Notes: generated by a model not told the origin, from the sequence alone. DNA of 64,000 nucleotides from Streptomyces sp. NBC_00258 (GCF_036182465.1 NZ_CP108081.1:2914001-2978000), one strand, 5' to 3'. Shown: positions 1 through 8,392, counted from the stretch's first letter. Translations and numbers: made by a program.

Positions 1-811
1 GCAGGGAGGACAGGTCGGCGTCGGCCCAGCGCGGATGGCGGGCCACGTGCTCGAACATGGTGGGCACGCCGAACATGAAGGTGATCCGGTGCCGTTCGAT
101 CAGGTCGAAGGTGGCCTCGGGGTCGAAGGCCTCGACCAGGACGCAGGTACCGCCCTTGAGGAGGACCGGCAGGGTCAGCATGTTCAGCCCGGCCGTGTGG
201 AACAACGGGGCGGAGACCAGGGCACGTTCGTCGGCGATCACGTCCTGGTCGACCAGGACGTTGACCGCGTTCCACGTCAGGTTGCCGTGGGTGAGCATCG
301 CGCCCTTGGGCCGGCCGGTCGTGCCCGAGGTGTACATGATGATGCAGGTGTCGTCGGCGGTGACGGGTTCGTCGATCGCCTCGTCGGAGGCAGCGCCGAG
401 CAACTGGTCGTATTCGGCGCCCACTTCGACGTACGTACGCACGTCGCTGTTGCCCGGGAGTCCCGCGACCAGGCCGGCGAACGAAGGCCCGTACACGAGG
501 GCCTTCGCGCCGGAGTCCGTGAGCTGGTAGGCGATCTCGGGCCCGGCGAGGCGGGTGTTGAGCGGTACGAAGACCGCCCCGAGGGTGCCCGCGGCGAACA
601 GTGTCTCCAGGTAGGAGGGGTGGTTCGGGCCGAGGTAGGCGATCCGGTCGCCGCGGCGCACTCCGCAGGCGCGCAGGGCGTGCGCGAGGCGGGTGGTGCG
701 CTCGTACAGCCCGGCGTACGTGACCGTCGTGTCGCCGTGGATCAGGGCGGTGCGGTGCGGGGTCTTGCGGGCCCGGCGTGCGGGCCAGGACCCCAGTCCC
801 TCATTGCGCAT
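1..811 (-). CDS. Acyl-CoA synthetase (class I adenylate-forming ligase), C-terminus cut by window edge
   Basis: This would activate a carboxylic acid to its acyl-AMP and then its CoA thioester in the cytoplasm. The visible 270 residues are the N-terminal domain. They contain the AMP-binding loop TSGTTGRPKG (positions 302-331, minus strand), followed by the HGNLTWN and PLFHTAGL segments usual in fatty or aromatic acyl-CoA ligases. The ATG at 811 is chosen because AGGGG lies a few bases upstream and the next ATG upstream is out of frame. It is the third gene of a minus-strand operon after an SDR and an amidohydrolase (39 bp gap), which suggests catabolism of an aromatic or fatty acid. The substrate cannot be told. 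The C-terminal domain lies outside the window. Confidence 0.85.
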   Translation of the reverse strand, partial: MRNEGLGSWPARRARKTPHRTALIHGDTTVTYAGLYERTTRLAHALRACGVRRGDRIAYLGPNHPSYLETLFAAGTLGAVFVPLNTRLAGPEIAYQLTDSGAKALVYGPSFAGLVAGLPGNSDVRTYVEVGAEYDQLLGAASDEAIDEPVTADDTCIIMYTSGTTGRPKGAMLTHGNLTWNAVNVLVDQDVIADERALVSAPLFHTAGLNMLTLPVLLKGGTCVLVEAFDPEATFDLIERHRITFMFGVPTMFEHVARHPRWADADLSSL

Positions 812-849
812 GTCCGTGCCCCTGTCCTTCGTTGCACATGGGGTGCCCC

Positions 850-1734
850 TTATGGCTTCGTCAGCCCGAGCAGCCGGGCCGCGTTCTCCTTGAGGATCTT
901 CGGCCGGACCTCGTCCTTGATGGAGAGCTTCGCGAAGTCGGCCATCCACCGGTCCGGGGTGAGGACCGGGTAGTCCGAGCCGAACAGGACCTTGTCCTTG
1001 AGCAGGGTGTTCGCGTACTGCACGAGCTGCGGCGGGAAGTACTTCGGCGACCAGCCGGACAGGTCGATGTGGACGCCCGGCTTGTGGGTGGCGACCGCGA
1101 GGGCCTCGTCCTGCCAGGGGAAGGACGGATGCGCCAGGATGATCTTGAGGTGCGGGAAGTCCGCGGCGACGTCGTCCACGTGGAGCGGGTTCGAGTACTT
1201 GAGCCTGATCCCGCCGCCGCCCGGGACACCCGCGCCGATGCCCGTCTGTCCGGTGTGGAAGAGGGCTATCGTGCCGGTCTCCTCGATCACCTCGTACAGG
1301 TCGTACGCGACCGACCTGTCGTTGGGGAAGAAGCCCTGGATGCTGGGGTGGAACTTGAAGCCCTTCACCCCGTACTCCTCGACCAGGCGGCGGGCCTGCT
1401 TGACGCCCGCCTTGCCGCGGAAGGGGTCGATGGAGGCGAAGGGGATCAGCACGTCCGCGTTGGCGGCGGCCGCCTCGGCGACCTCCTCGTTCGGGACGGG
1501 CTCGGTGCCGGTGGCGGACTCGGCGTCGACCGTGAAGATCACGGCGGCCATCTTCCGCTCACGGTAGTAGGCGGCCGTCTCCTCCAGGGTCGGCTTCCGC
1601 TTGCCCTCGACCTTGAAGTAGGCGCTGGAGGCCTCGTGCAGGTCGTCGTCCAGGGAAGAGGTGCCCTTGGAGGAGACCTCGGCATGGGTGTGGACGTCGA
1701 TCGCGACGAGTTCCTCGACATTGAGGTTCGTCAT
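850..1734 (-). CDS. Amidohydrolase-2 family metal-dependent hydrolase/decarboxylase
   Basis: A 294-residue TIM-barrel protein of the ACMSD/amidohydrolase-2 family, which hydrolyses or decarboxylates cyclic and aromatic acids with a bound metal. The HxH metal motif is at residues 15-17 (DVHTHAE). Later metal or catalytic histidines are seen in FHPSIQGF, LFHTGQ and ILAHPSFPW, and the terminal aspartate is in LFGSDYPVLTPDRW. Length is normal for the family. The ATG is preceded by GGAGG at 8 bp spacing. The gene starts 3 bp after the SDR stop and is followed by an acyl-CoA ligase, so all three are probably one transcript. The true substrate is unknown; decarboxylation of an aromatic acid is only one option. 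Confidence 0.82.
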   Translation of the reverse strand: MTNLNVEELVAIDVHTHAEVSSKGTSSLDDDLHEASSAYFKVEGKRKPTLEETAAYYRERKMAAVIFTVDAESATGTEPVPNEEVAEAAAANADVLIPFASIDPFRGKAGVKQARRLVEEYGVKGFKFHPSIQGFFPNDRSVAYDLYEVIEETGTIALFHTGQTGIGAGVPGGGGIRLKYSNPLHVDDVAADFPHLKIILAHPSFPWQDEALAVATHKPGVHIDLSGWSPKYFPPQLVQYANTLLKDKVLFGSDYPVLTPDRWMADFAKLSIKDEVRPKILKENAARLLGLTKP

Positions 1735-1737
1735 CGT

Positions 1738-2655
1738 TCACGCCTCCGGGAACTTCGGGGCGGGGATGCCGACCGACTGCGGCTCGGCGCCCAGTGAGGC
1801 CGGCCAGACGTCGGCGAGGGAGTCGGGGGTCCAGCCACCGTCAGCGTACGCCGCCTTGATCTCCTGGGGGTGGGACCACAGGGCCACCTTGTCGCCGCCG
1901 ATGCCGATGGCCTGGCCGGTCACACCGCGGGCGGCCTCGGAGGCCAGGAACGGGACGAGGACGGCGCAGTCCTCGGGAGTGCCGAAGCCCTCGCCCTTGC
2001 GGAGGAACTCCGGCAGCGGCTCGCCGCCGCGCATGGCCTCGATGTAGGGCGCGAAGGCCGGGATGGTCTCGGTCATGGCGGTCGCGGCCACCGGCACGAT
2101 CGCGTTGACGGTGATGCCCGCGCGGCCCAGCTCCATCGACCACGTACGGGCCATGGCGGCGATGCCGGCCTTGGCGGCGGCGTAGTTCGTCTGGCCGAAG
2201 TTGCCGCGCTGTCCGGCCGGGGAGCCGACCAGGATCAGCGTGCCGCCCTCGCCCTGCTCGCGCATGCGCACGGCGGCGGCGCGGGCACAGGTGAAGGTGC
2301 CCTTGAGGTGGGTGGTGATCACCGCGTCGAAGTCCTCGTCGGTCATCTTCCACAGGACCTTGTCCCGGAGGATGCCCGCGTTCGTGACAAGGATGTCGAG
2401 GCGGCCGAACTCCTCCACCGCGCGGCCCACCAGCCGGTCCGCAGCCTCCGTGGTGCCGACCGGGACCACTTCGGCCACGGCGGAACCGCCCGCCGCGGTG
2501 ATCGCCTTGACGGCCTGCTCGGCGACGGCCTCGTCCACGTCGTTGACGACCACGGAGGCGCCGGCGGCGGCGAGGGCGTGCGCATAGGCCAGGCCGAGGC
2601 CTCGGCCGGAGCCGGTGACGACGGCGACCTTGCCGGTGAGATCGATGCTGGGCAC
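1738..2655 (-). CDS. Short-chain dehydrogenase/reductase (SDR), hydroxyacyl-CoA dehydrogenase-like
   Basis: A cytoplasmic NAD(P)-dependent oxidoreductase of about 305 residues. It has the nucleotide-binding TGSGRGLG motif near the N-terminus, an NAG motif (TNAGILRD), and the Ser/Tyr/Lys active site in GSPAGQ and TNYAAAKAG. The C-terminal extension beyond the usual 250 residues is like that of the SDR domains of multifunctional beta-oxidation enzymes. I prefer the GTG at 2655 (VPSIDLTGK) over the ATG at 2682 because GAAGGGA lies about 7 bp before it. It heads the minus-strand operon and is divergent from a MarR gene, its likely regulator. A 3-hydroxyacyl-CoA substrate is an inference from the ligase neighbour. 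Confidence 0.82.
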   Translation of the reverse strand: MPSIDLTGKVAVVTGSGRGLGLAYAHALAAAGASVVVNDVDEAVAEQAVKAITAAGGSAVAEVVPVGTTEAADRLVGRAVEEFGRLDILVTNAGILRDKVLWKMTDEDFDAVITTHLKGTFTCARAAAVRMREQGEGGTLILVGSPAGQRGNFGQTNYAAAKAGIAAMARTWSMELGRAGITVNAIVPVAATAMTETIPAFAPYIEAMRGGEPLPEFLRKGEGFGTPEDCAVLVPFLASEAARGVTGQAIGIGGDKVALWSHPQEIKAAYADGGWTPDSLADVWPASLGAEPQSVGIPAPKFPEA

Positions 2656-2897
2656 GACGGGTCCCTTCGAGAAGCGGATCACCTGCGGAAGGCAGGACGG
2701 CTACGAGATCGGAGCATTACGAGATCGAAGCTAAAGACAATCATTGTTGTCGTCAATAGTTGTTGCCGACTCGTCTGTGCGGCATGCTGTGGGAAACACG
2801 TACGCACCGCCCCGCAGGGGCCCGGCCCAGGGAGCCCGCCATCGCCGGCCAGCAGCACGCCACGCCCCCCGACTCCATCGACTCGCAGGAGCCGTGG
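2656..2897. promoter_or_regulatory. Divergent promoter/operator region between SDR operon and marR
   Basis: This AT-richer stretch separates the minus-strand SDR operon from the plus-strand MarR/IclR genes. It holds a direct repeat TACGAGATCG (2702-2711 and 2719-2728) and an exact odd palindrome ACAATCATTGT (2737-2747) next to TTGT-rich sequence, similar in character to MarR half-sites. The assignment as a MarR binding site is inference. Confidence 0.5.
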
Positions 2898-3326
2898 ATG
2901 CGCGGGCTGCACTCGGACACCGGCTATCTCCTGTACCGGCTGGGACTGCGGTCGGGGCAGCTGTTCAACACGTTCCTCCAGGAGTCGGGGCTTCGGCTGC
3001 GCCACTACGCGCTGCTGCGGTTCCTGGCCACCTCCGAGGGGGCGCTCCAGCGGGAGCTGAGCTCGCGGCTCGGCTACGACCCCAGCGCGATCGTCGGTCT
3101 GGTCGACGACCTGGAGAAGCTCGGCTTCGCCGAGCGCCGCCCCTCCCCCGACGACCGCCGCAGCCGCATCGTGGTGCTCACCGAGGACGGCCGCGTCTTC
3201 CTGCGCGACACCGACGAGGCGGGTCTGCGGGTGACGAACGACCTGCTCCAGCCCCTCGACCCGGCCGAGCGGGACACCCTGCACACGCTTCTGCAGCGGA
3301 TCGCCGAAGCCGAACTCGACTCATGA
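2898..3326 (+). CDS. MarR-family transcriptional regulator
   Basis: A winged-helix DNA-binding protein of about 142 residues. The core contains the helix that starts LHSDTGYLLYRLG, the recognition region LSSRLGYDPSAIVGLVDDLEK and the wing RRPSPDDRRSRIVVLTEDG, all standard for MarR dimers that sense small aromatic or lipophilic ligands. I chose the ATG at 2898 because GGAG lies 6 bp upstream. The frame is open further upstream (ATG at 2784, no clear ribosome site), so an N-terminal extension is possible. It is divergent from the SDR/amidohydrolase/ligase operon and probably represses it. An IclR gene follows 13 bp downstream. Confidence 0.85.
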   Translation: MRGLHSDTGYLLYRLGLRSGQLFNTFLQESGLRLRHYALLRFLATSEGALQRELSSRLGYDPSAIVGLVDDLEKLGFAERRPSPDDRRSRIVVLTEDGRVFLRDTDEAGLRVTNDLLQPLDPAERDTLHTLLQRIAEAELDS

Positions 3327-3339
3327 CCGGACTCGGCCC

Positions 3340-4092
3340 ATGACCGCGGCGTCCGCCCCCGGCCGTCTCCTGGCCGTGCTCGCCGCCTTCGACCACGACC
3401 ACCCGGCGCTCTCCCTCACGGACATCAGCCGCCGGGCCGGGCTCTCCCTCACCACCGCCCACCGGCTGGTGGGTGCGCTCAGCGACTGGGGAGCCCTGGA
3501 GCGCGACGCGTCCGGGATCTACCACGTGGGCCTGCGCCTGTGGGAGATCGCGGCGCTCTCCCCACGCGGTCTCGCACTGCGCCAGATCGCGCTGCCGTAT
3601 CTGGAGGACCTGTACGAAGCCACCCACGAGAACGTGCAGTTGGCGGTCCGGGACGGCTCCGAGGTCGTCTACATCGAGTGGATCTCCGGCCGTTCGGCCG
3701 TGGGCGTGAAGATCCAGGTGGGCGCCCGCTGGCCGCTGCACGCGACCGGGGTGGGGCTCGCGCTGCTCGCGCACTGCGAGGCCGCCTTCCAGGAGACGTA
3801 CTGCGGCGGCCCGCTCGCCGGATTCACCCCGCACACCATCACGGACGCGGCCACCCTGCGCCGCGTACTCGCCGAAGTCCGGCGCGCGGGCGTGGCGGTG
3901 AGCAGCCGTCAGATCACCGACGACGCGCTGTCGGTGGCCGCGCCGGTCCGTGGAGCGGACGGCTCGGTGGCCGCGGCCGTCTCGGTCGTGGTGCCCGAAC
4001 GCGACGCGCAGACACCGGCGTTGATACCGGCGGTACGGCTCGCGGCACGCGGCATCTCCCGGGCGCTGGGGTGGCAGCCGGAGCCGTCCTGA
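3340..4092 (+). CDS. IclR-family transcriptional regulator
   Basis: A 250-residue regulator with an N-terminal winged helix (LTDISRRAGLSLTTAHRLVGAL, about residues 25-46) and a C-terminal IclR ligand-binding domain. The domain includes the conserved LHATGVGLALLA segment and the SRQITDDALSVAAPV stretch close to the effector pocket. Such proteins regulate catabolism of aromatic acids, glyoxylate and related compounds. It is co-directional with MarR, with a short gap, and faces the catabolic operon on the other strand. No strong ribosome site is visible, so it may be translated by coupling to marR. Confidence 0.85.
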   Translation: MTAASAPGRLLAVLAAFDHDHPALSLTDISRRAGLSLTTAHRLVGALSDWGALERDASGIYHVGLRLWEIAALSPRGLALRQIALPYLEDLYEATHENVQLAVRDGSEVVYIEWISGRSAVGVKIQVGARWPLHATGVGLALLAHCEAAFQETYCGGPLAGFTPHTITDAATLRRVLAEVRRAGVAVSSRQITDDALSVAAPVRGADGSVAAAVSVVVPERDAQTPALIPAVRLAARGISRALGWQPEPS

Positions 4093-4308
4093 GCCCTCGT
4101 CCGGTCCTGGATCCGAGGCAGCGGACCTGACCCTGCCGCCAAGTGACTCTGCGCGAGGCGGACTTGGTGGGTTTGCGTCTGAGGATCAGGTTTCGTACGG
4201 AGCCATGACAGATCCGTGTCAACTGTGCCCGGACCACGGGGAGCCACTGCTTGGCTGGCGGCAGGTTTCAGCCGCTCCACGTACGTGAGAAAAGGGTGAG
4301 TGCTCGAC

Positions 4309-5907
4309 ATGGTTTCGCGCCGCACGTTCCTTGGCTCCTCGATAGTTGTGGCCGGTACCACGACGGGCCTGTCCGCCGTGGTACCGGCCGCCCACGCCGG
4401 CACGACCGCCGCCTCGGCCGCCGCGCCCGAGGTGATCGTCAGACCCGGCGACACGCGCTACGCCGAGTTGGCGGGGCGCGGGTACAACACCCGCTTCAGG
4501 GCCGCCCCGGACGAGATCTGGCTGGTGCACAACGCCTCCCAGGTGGAGAAGGCGGTCAACCAGGCGATCCGCAAGGACCAGCGGATCACCGTACGCAGCG
4601 GCGGCCACTGCTTCGACGGTCTGGTCGACGACCCCCAGTTCCGTCTCCTGGTCGACACCTCGGAGATGAAGCGGGTCTACTTCGACGGTTCCATGAACGC
4701 GTTCGCCGTCGAGTCCGGTGCCCGGCTCGGCGAGGTCTACAAGGCGCTGTACGAGGGCTGGGGCGTGACCCTGCCCGGCGGTGTCTGCCCCGAGGTCGGT
4801 GTCGGCGGGCACGTGTCCGGCGGCGGCTACGGGCCTCTGTCCCGGCGCTACGGACTGTCGGTCGACCATCTGTACGCGGTCGAGGTGGTGGTCGCGGGAA
4901 GCGACGGCAAGGCCCGCACGATCGTCGCGACCAGCCGTCGCGGTGACCCGAACCGCGACCTGTGGTGGGCGCACACCGGCGGTGGCGGCGGCCAGTTCGG
5001 CATCGTGACCAGGTTCTGGTTCCGTACGCCGGGCGCGTCGGGAGCCCCCACCGCGCTGCTGCCCAAGCCGCCCGCCCGGATGCGCAAGTCCCTTGTGACC
5101 TGGCAGTGGTCGGAGATCACCGAGGCCGCCTTCACCCGGCTGCTGCTCAACCACGGTGCCTGGCACGCGGCCAACAGCGGGCCCGACTCGCCGTACGCCA
5201 CCATGCACAGCTCCTTCCAGCTGCGTTCGTCGCTGGTCGGGTCGTTCGTACTGGAAATCCGGATGGACGCGACGCTCGCCGCCACACCGAAGCTGTTCGA
5301 CGACTACCTGGCCGCGGTGTCGGCCGGTGTCGGTGTCACGCCGACGGTCGACACGCGGGAGATGCCGTGGGTGGAGGCGGCCACCGAGCCGACGCCCCCG
5401 TTCGGCACGTACTCCAGGCACAAGTCCATCGGCGGGCATCTGCGCAAGCCGCTGACGGCGGACCAGGTCGGTGTCGTGTACCGGTCGTTGACGGATCCCG
5501 AGCACTCCACCGGCGCCGGTCTCGTGTACCTCGCGGCATACGGCTGCAAGATCAACACCGTGTCGTCGTCGGCGACCGCCGTGGCCCAGCGGGACTCCAT
5601 CTTCAAGGTCTGGTACTCGACCAACTGGTCCGAGCCGTCGGCCGACGCGGCCGAGGTCGAGTGGATCCGAACGCTGCGCAAGGGCGTCCACGCCACCACG
5701 GGCGGCTTCCCGGTCCCGAACGACCAGCAGGACGGCGGCTACGTCAACTACCCCGACGTGGACATCAGGGACCCGTACCAGAACCCCTCGGGCGTGCCCT
5801 GGTACACGATCCTCTACAAGGACAACCACCCCCGGCTGCAGCGGGTCAAGAACACGTACGACCCGCGCAACGTATTCCGGCACGGCCTCTCGTTGAACCC
5901 GTCCTGA
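4309..5907 (+). CDS. Tat-exported BBE-like FAD oxidase with predicted bicovalent flavin
   Basis: A 532-residue member of the berberine-bridge/aclacinomycin-oxidoreductase family, which oxidises alcohols or sugars with O2. The N-terminus has a twin-arginine signal (SRRTFLG, then a hydrophobic stretch to AHA at about residue 30). Both covalent flavin anchors are visible: H100 in RSGGH and C160 in GGVCPEVGVGGH. Their 60-residue spacing matches that of AknOx. The C-terminus has the family's YVNYPD and YDPRNVF motifs. The ATG at 4309 is preferred to the GTG at 4300 because AAGGGTGAG lies about 8 bp before it. The gene is followed by a small membrane protein. In angucycline and anthracycline clusters such enzymes oxidise rhodinose to cinerulose or aculose; whether this one belongs to the nearby cluster is inference. 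Confidence 0.85.
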   Translation: MVSRRTFLGSSIVVAGTTTGLSAVVPAAHAGTTAASAAAPEVIVRPGDTRYAELAGRGYNTRFRAAPDEIWLVHNASQVEKAVNQAIRKDQRITVRSGGHCFDGLVDDPQFRLLVDTSEMKRVYFDGSMNAFAVESGARLGEVYKALYEGWGVTLPGGVCPEVGVGGHVSGGGYGPLSRRYGLSVDHLYAVEVVVAGSDGKARTIVATSRRGDPNRDLWWAHTGGGGGQFGIVTRFWFRTPGASGAPTALLPKPPARMRKSLVTWQWSEITEAAFTRLLLNHGAWHAANSGPDSPYATMHSSFQLRSSLVGSFVLEIRMDATLAATPKLFDDYLAAVSAGVGVTPTVDTREMPWVEAATEPTPPFGTYSRHKSIGGHLRKPLTADQVGVVYRSLTDPEHSTGAGLVYLAAYGCKINTVSSSATAVAQRDSIFKVWYSTNWSEPSADAAEVEWIRTLRKGVHATTGGFPVPNDQQDGGYVNYPDVDIRDPYQNPSGVPWYTILYKDNHPRLQRVKNTYDPRNVFRHGLSLNPS

Positions 5908-5944
5908 CCCCCACGCCCTCATTCAGCAACCGGAGGACCCTTCC

Positions 5945-6394
5945 ATGACCAGCAGCAACCCCGCCGAGATCAGCACTTCCCCCACGACTCGCGCGGGGCG
6001 CGGACTGCCCCTGTGGCAGGCCGCGGTGGGCAGCGCCCTCGTCGCGACGGCCGTCAACCTGATCGTCCTGTTCATCGCCGACGCGGCGGGGGCCTCCCTG
6101 ACCCTGGAGCTCAACGGCAAGGCGGACGACATCGTCGCGAGCGGCGTCATCTTCGCCTCGTTCGTCCCGGCGGCGCTCGGCGTCACGGTCGCCGCGTTCG
6201 CGGCCCGCTGGAAGCCGGTGCTCCTGCGGGTCGGCCAGATCGTGTCCGGCGCCCTCGGCGTCCTCACCGCCCTCGGCCCCCTCACCAGCGACACCGACGG
6301 CGGTACGGCGGCCTCGCTCGCCGTGATGCACGTGATCGTGGGCGCGGCCGGAGTGCTGGGGCTCGAGGCGGTACGGCGCGGGCGCAACGCATAA
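5945..6394 (+). CDS. Small four-helix membrane protein (DUF6069-like)
   Basis: A 149-residue hydrophobic protein with four predicted membrane segments. The first starts at about residue 24 (LWQAAVGSALVATAVNLIVL) and the last is near the C-terminus (VMHVIVGAAGVLGLEAV). Its layout matches the DUF6069 family of unknown function common in Streptomyces. A strong GGAGG site lies 9 bp before the ATG. It lies 37 bp after the secreted flavin oxidase and is probably co-transcribed with it. No catalytic motif is seen. Confidence 0.7.
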   Translation: MTSSNPAEISTSPTTRAGRGLPLWQAAVGSALVATAVNLIVLFIADAAGASLTLELNGKADDIVASGVIFASFVPAALGVTVAAFAARWKPVLLRVGQIVSGALGVLTALGPLTSDTDGGTAASLAVMHVIVGAAGVLGLEAVRRGRNA

Positions 6395-6621
6395 CGCCCA
6401 CGGCGGCGGCGCCGGACAACGGCACCCGGTTGCACACGGGTGAGCGGGGTCCGGCGCTCGCGGCTGCGCGTATGGGGGCCGCCTCGGTGGCCGAGGCAGC
6501 CGGCAAGGGCCATGGCTTTCCCCGGCCTCGGGGACGGCATGAGCGGGCCTCCTGCGCGAGTCGGGGCGAACAGACGAGGTGATCCCCGGCCAAGGGGCGA
6601 GCCGAGCGGGATCGCTCCTCC

Positions 6622-6653
6622 GCGAGCTCACTCCTCCGCGAGCTCACTCCTCC
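6622..6653. repeat. Two-copy tandem 16-bp repeat
   Basis: The unit GCGAGCTCACTCCTCC occurs twice in perfect tandem (6622-6637, 6638-6653), with a partial third copy upstream. It lies in the noncoding stretch 6395-7297, which otherwise holds only the transposase relic and a terminator. No function is evident. Confidence 0.6.
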
Positions 6654-6767
6654 GCGCGGGCGGCCCGGAGCATGGCCCCCTGCGGGCTGGAGTGACGGTC
6701 GAGGCCCCCGGTCCGCACCGGCGGCACGCGGTCTTCGGATGGTGGCCTGACGGTCACCGGAGCACGG

Positions 6768-7030
6768 GTGAGGCGTGAGCGTGTGCGTTTCGCGGCCGCC
6801 GTGTTGTTCGAGGACGGGATCCGGCCACCAGAAGCGGCGCGGCTGCCACGGGTGTCGGGAGCCGGCGTACGCGTGGAAACCGGATGCGGCGTGGGGGCGG
6901 CACGGCCGCATCGGCGTCGAGCCGAAGGGCGCCGGCCGGACGCGGTGCCGGCCGGGCGGATCCCGGCTGTGGAGGCTGGAGGCCGGGCGGAGCCGAATGC
7001 CGGTACCACCGTCCGCGGTCGCGATGCGGG
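6768..7030 (+). pseudogene. Frameshifted remnant of an IS630-type transposase N-terminus
   Basis: One frame reads RRERVRFAAAVLFEDGIRPP and then EAARLPRVSG, closely resembling the first helix-turn-helix of Streptomyces IS630-family transposases. The match then continues in another frame as AYAWKPDAAW, followed by KGAGRTRCRP and LWRLEAG, which matches the region just after the helix-turn-helix. The switch lies near 6865, so at least one indel has broken the gene. No DDE catalytic part or terminal inverted repeat is visible, so it is a short dead relic. The call rests on family memory and would need an alignment. It lies at the left border of the polyketide cluster. Confidence 0.55.
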
Positions 7031-7138
7031 GACACCCGCCGAGGCCGCCCGAAGCCCCCTCGAACGACGTCTCTCCACACGGTCCACCGGATCAGCGCAC
7101 TGGACCAGCCCGGCGAGGCCGACTCGCGCCCGCCCCAT

Positions 7139-7178
7139 ACGACGAGCCCGCGTCCCCCAAGGGCCGCGGGCTCGTCGT
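7139..7178. terminator. Strong hairpin downstream of the response regulator
   Basis: Perfect 14-bp inverted repeat (7139-7152 and 7165-7178) with a 12-nt loop. It lies about 120 bp past the stop of the minus-strand response regulator and could stop transcription from either side, insulating the cluster's left edge. Confidence 0.6.
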
Positions 7179-7297
7179 GCGCGCTGGTCCGAGTCGGCGG
7201 GAATTTCTCCGGCGAGTTCACGCCATGCGTCTACCGAAAGGAAACGCTTTCTGCTCCAGCGACTGTTTTCGAATTCACTGAAATACACGGAACCAAT

Positions 7298-8134
7298 TTA
7301 CGCATGACCGAATCGGAAACCGACACCGCGGGCCGTGATGATCCAGCTGCTGGATCCGAGTTTACTGCGGAGACTGCTTACGTGTGTATCGATCGTGCGC
7401 CCCGGCTGGGATCGGGAATCACCCCAGACCAGGGTCATTATTTGCTTTCGGGAAACGACACTGCCCGGCCGGGAAGCCAGCAGATAAAGCAGGTCGAACT
7501 CCTTGCGCGTCACCTCGACGGGATCGTCGCCGAGCCGGATCTCACGGGTGCGCGAGTCGATGCGCAACGAACCACTGACGATCACCTCGGTGGTCAGCGG
7601 CAGCGGGCGCACCCGTCGCATGACCGCTTCGATACGGGCCATCAGCTCGGGCAGACTGTAGGGCTTCACCACATAGTCGTCCGCACCCGCCTTGAGGCTG
7701 AGCACGCGGTCGAGTTCCGTGTCGCGAGCCGTGACGACGATGACTCCGACCCCGGACGCGGCCCGGACGAAACGGCAGATCTCAATGCCGTCCAGGTCGG
7801 GCAGGTCCAGGTCTATGAGCAGGACATCCGCTTCGCGGTACCTCTGGAGCGCCTTGGTGCCGGTGTCCACGCTGACGGCCTGGTATCCGTGCCTGGCCAG
7901 GCTCAGAACCAGGGACTGGGCAGCGGGCGCCCCGCTCTCGACGACGAGGACGCGCAGCACCCCGCGCGCCTTGCGGAGCTGGGGTTGGGCCTGGATGGGC
8001 GGCAGTTGCTGGGCCGGTATGGGCGGATGCTGCTGGGCGTGTTGGCCGACTGGGCGCGACGGCGTCGGCGCGCGGCGATTGGCCAACTGTTGCGGAATGG
8101 CGGGCTCGAGAAATTTCGTGGACTGATTGCTCAT
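7298..8134 (-). CDS. jadR1: Orphan atypical OmpR-family response regulator (JadR1/LndI type)
   Basis: A probable pathway-specific activator of 278 residues. It has a Pro/Gln-rich N-terminal extension (about 1-57), a receiver domain (60-175) and an OmpR-type winged-helix domain (185-278, ending ITARGVGFRFGHA). The receiver keeps the likely phosphoacceptor D108 (LLIDLDLPDLDG), T135 and K157. The usual Asp-Asp acidic pair is replaced by E66-S67, so normal phosphorylation is doubtful. No histidine kinase is nearby. Angucycline clusters carry such regulators (JadR1, LndI, Aur1P), some of which answer to pathway products. The ATG at 8134 is chosen because GGGGGAG lies 6 bp upstream; an in-frame ATG at 8149 has no such site. 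A promoter is visible upstream. Confidence 0.85.
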   Translation of the reverse strand: MSNQSTKFLEPAIPQQLANRRAPTPSRPVGQHAQQHPPIPAQQLPPIQAQPQLRKARGVLRVLVVESGAPAAQSLVLSLARHGYQAVSVDTGTKALQRYREADVLLIDLDLPDLDGIEICRFVRAASGVGVIVVTARDTELDRVLSLKAGADDYVVKPYSLPELMARIEAVMRRVRPLPLTTEVIVSGSLRIDSRTREIRLGDDPVEVTRKEFDLLYLLASRPGSVVSRKQIMTLVWGDSRSQPGRTIDTHVSSLRSKLGSSSWIITARGVGFRFGHA

Positions 8135-8188
8135 CCGATACTCCCCCATGTTATGCCAGATAAGCGGGCATCGAGTCGCGCTCCCAGA

Positions 8189-8217
8189 AGGCTACAAACC
8201 GCTCGATGAAAAGTCAA
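8189..8217 (-). promoter_or_regulatory. Sigma-70-like promoter for the response regulator
   Basis: Read on the minus strand, TTGACT (8217-8212) and TAGCCT (8194-8189) are separated by exactly 17 bp, about 55 bp upstream of the start codon, in an AT-rich patch (8150-8390). The TTGACTTTTC context resembles TTGACTTTCC upstream of the biosynthetic operon at 13730. Confidence 0.5.
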
Positions 8218-8392
8218 ATAATAGCTATTGACAGGCCAGCGAGAATGGGGGAGCCGAAGCATCCGTGAAACATGGGGCAATATCAGAAGTTCAAATTCGG
8301 CCAGAGTGGCCGTGATCGATTGTTGATTTCGGGATTACTCACGTAAGCCGTGCCGCATGTCGTCGCCCGGAATTCCTGATGTGTGAACGGGC

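Noticed and set aside
6622..6653. Possible CRISPR or satellite array
   Set aside because: Only two adjacent 16-bp copies with no spacers.
7201..7297. Short plus-strand frame starting ATGCGTCTACCG
   Set aside because: Fewer than 20 codons, no ribosome site and no similarity; it lies in the AT-rich 3' region of the response regulator.
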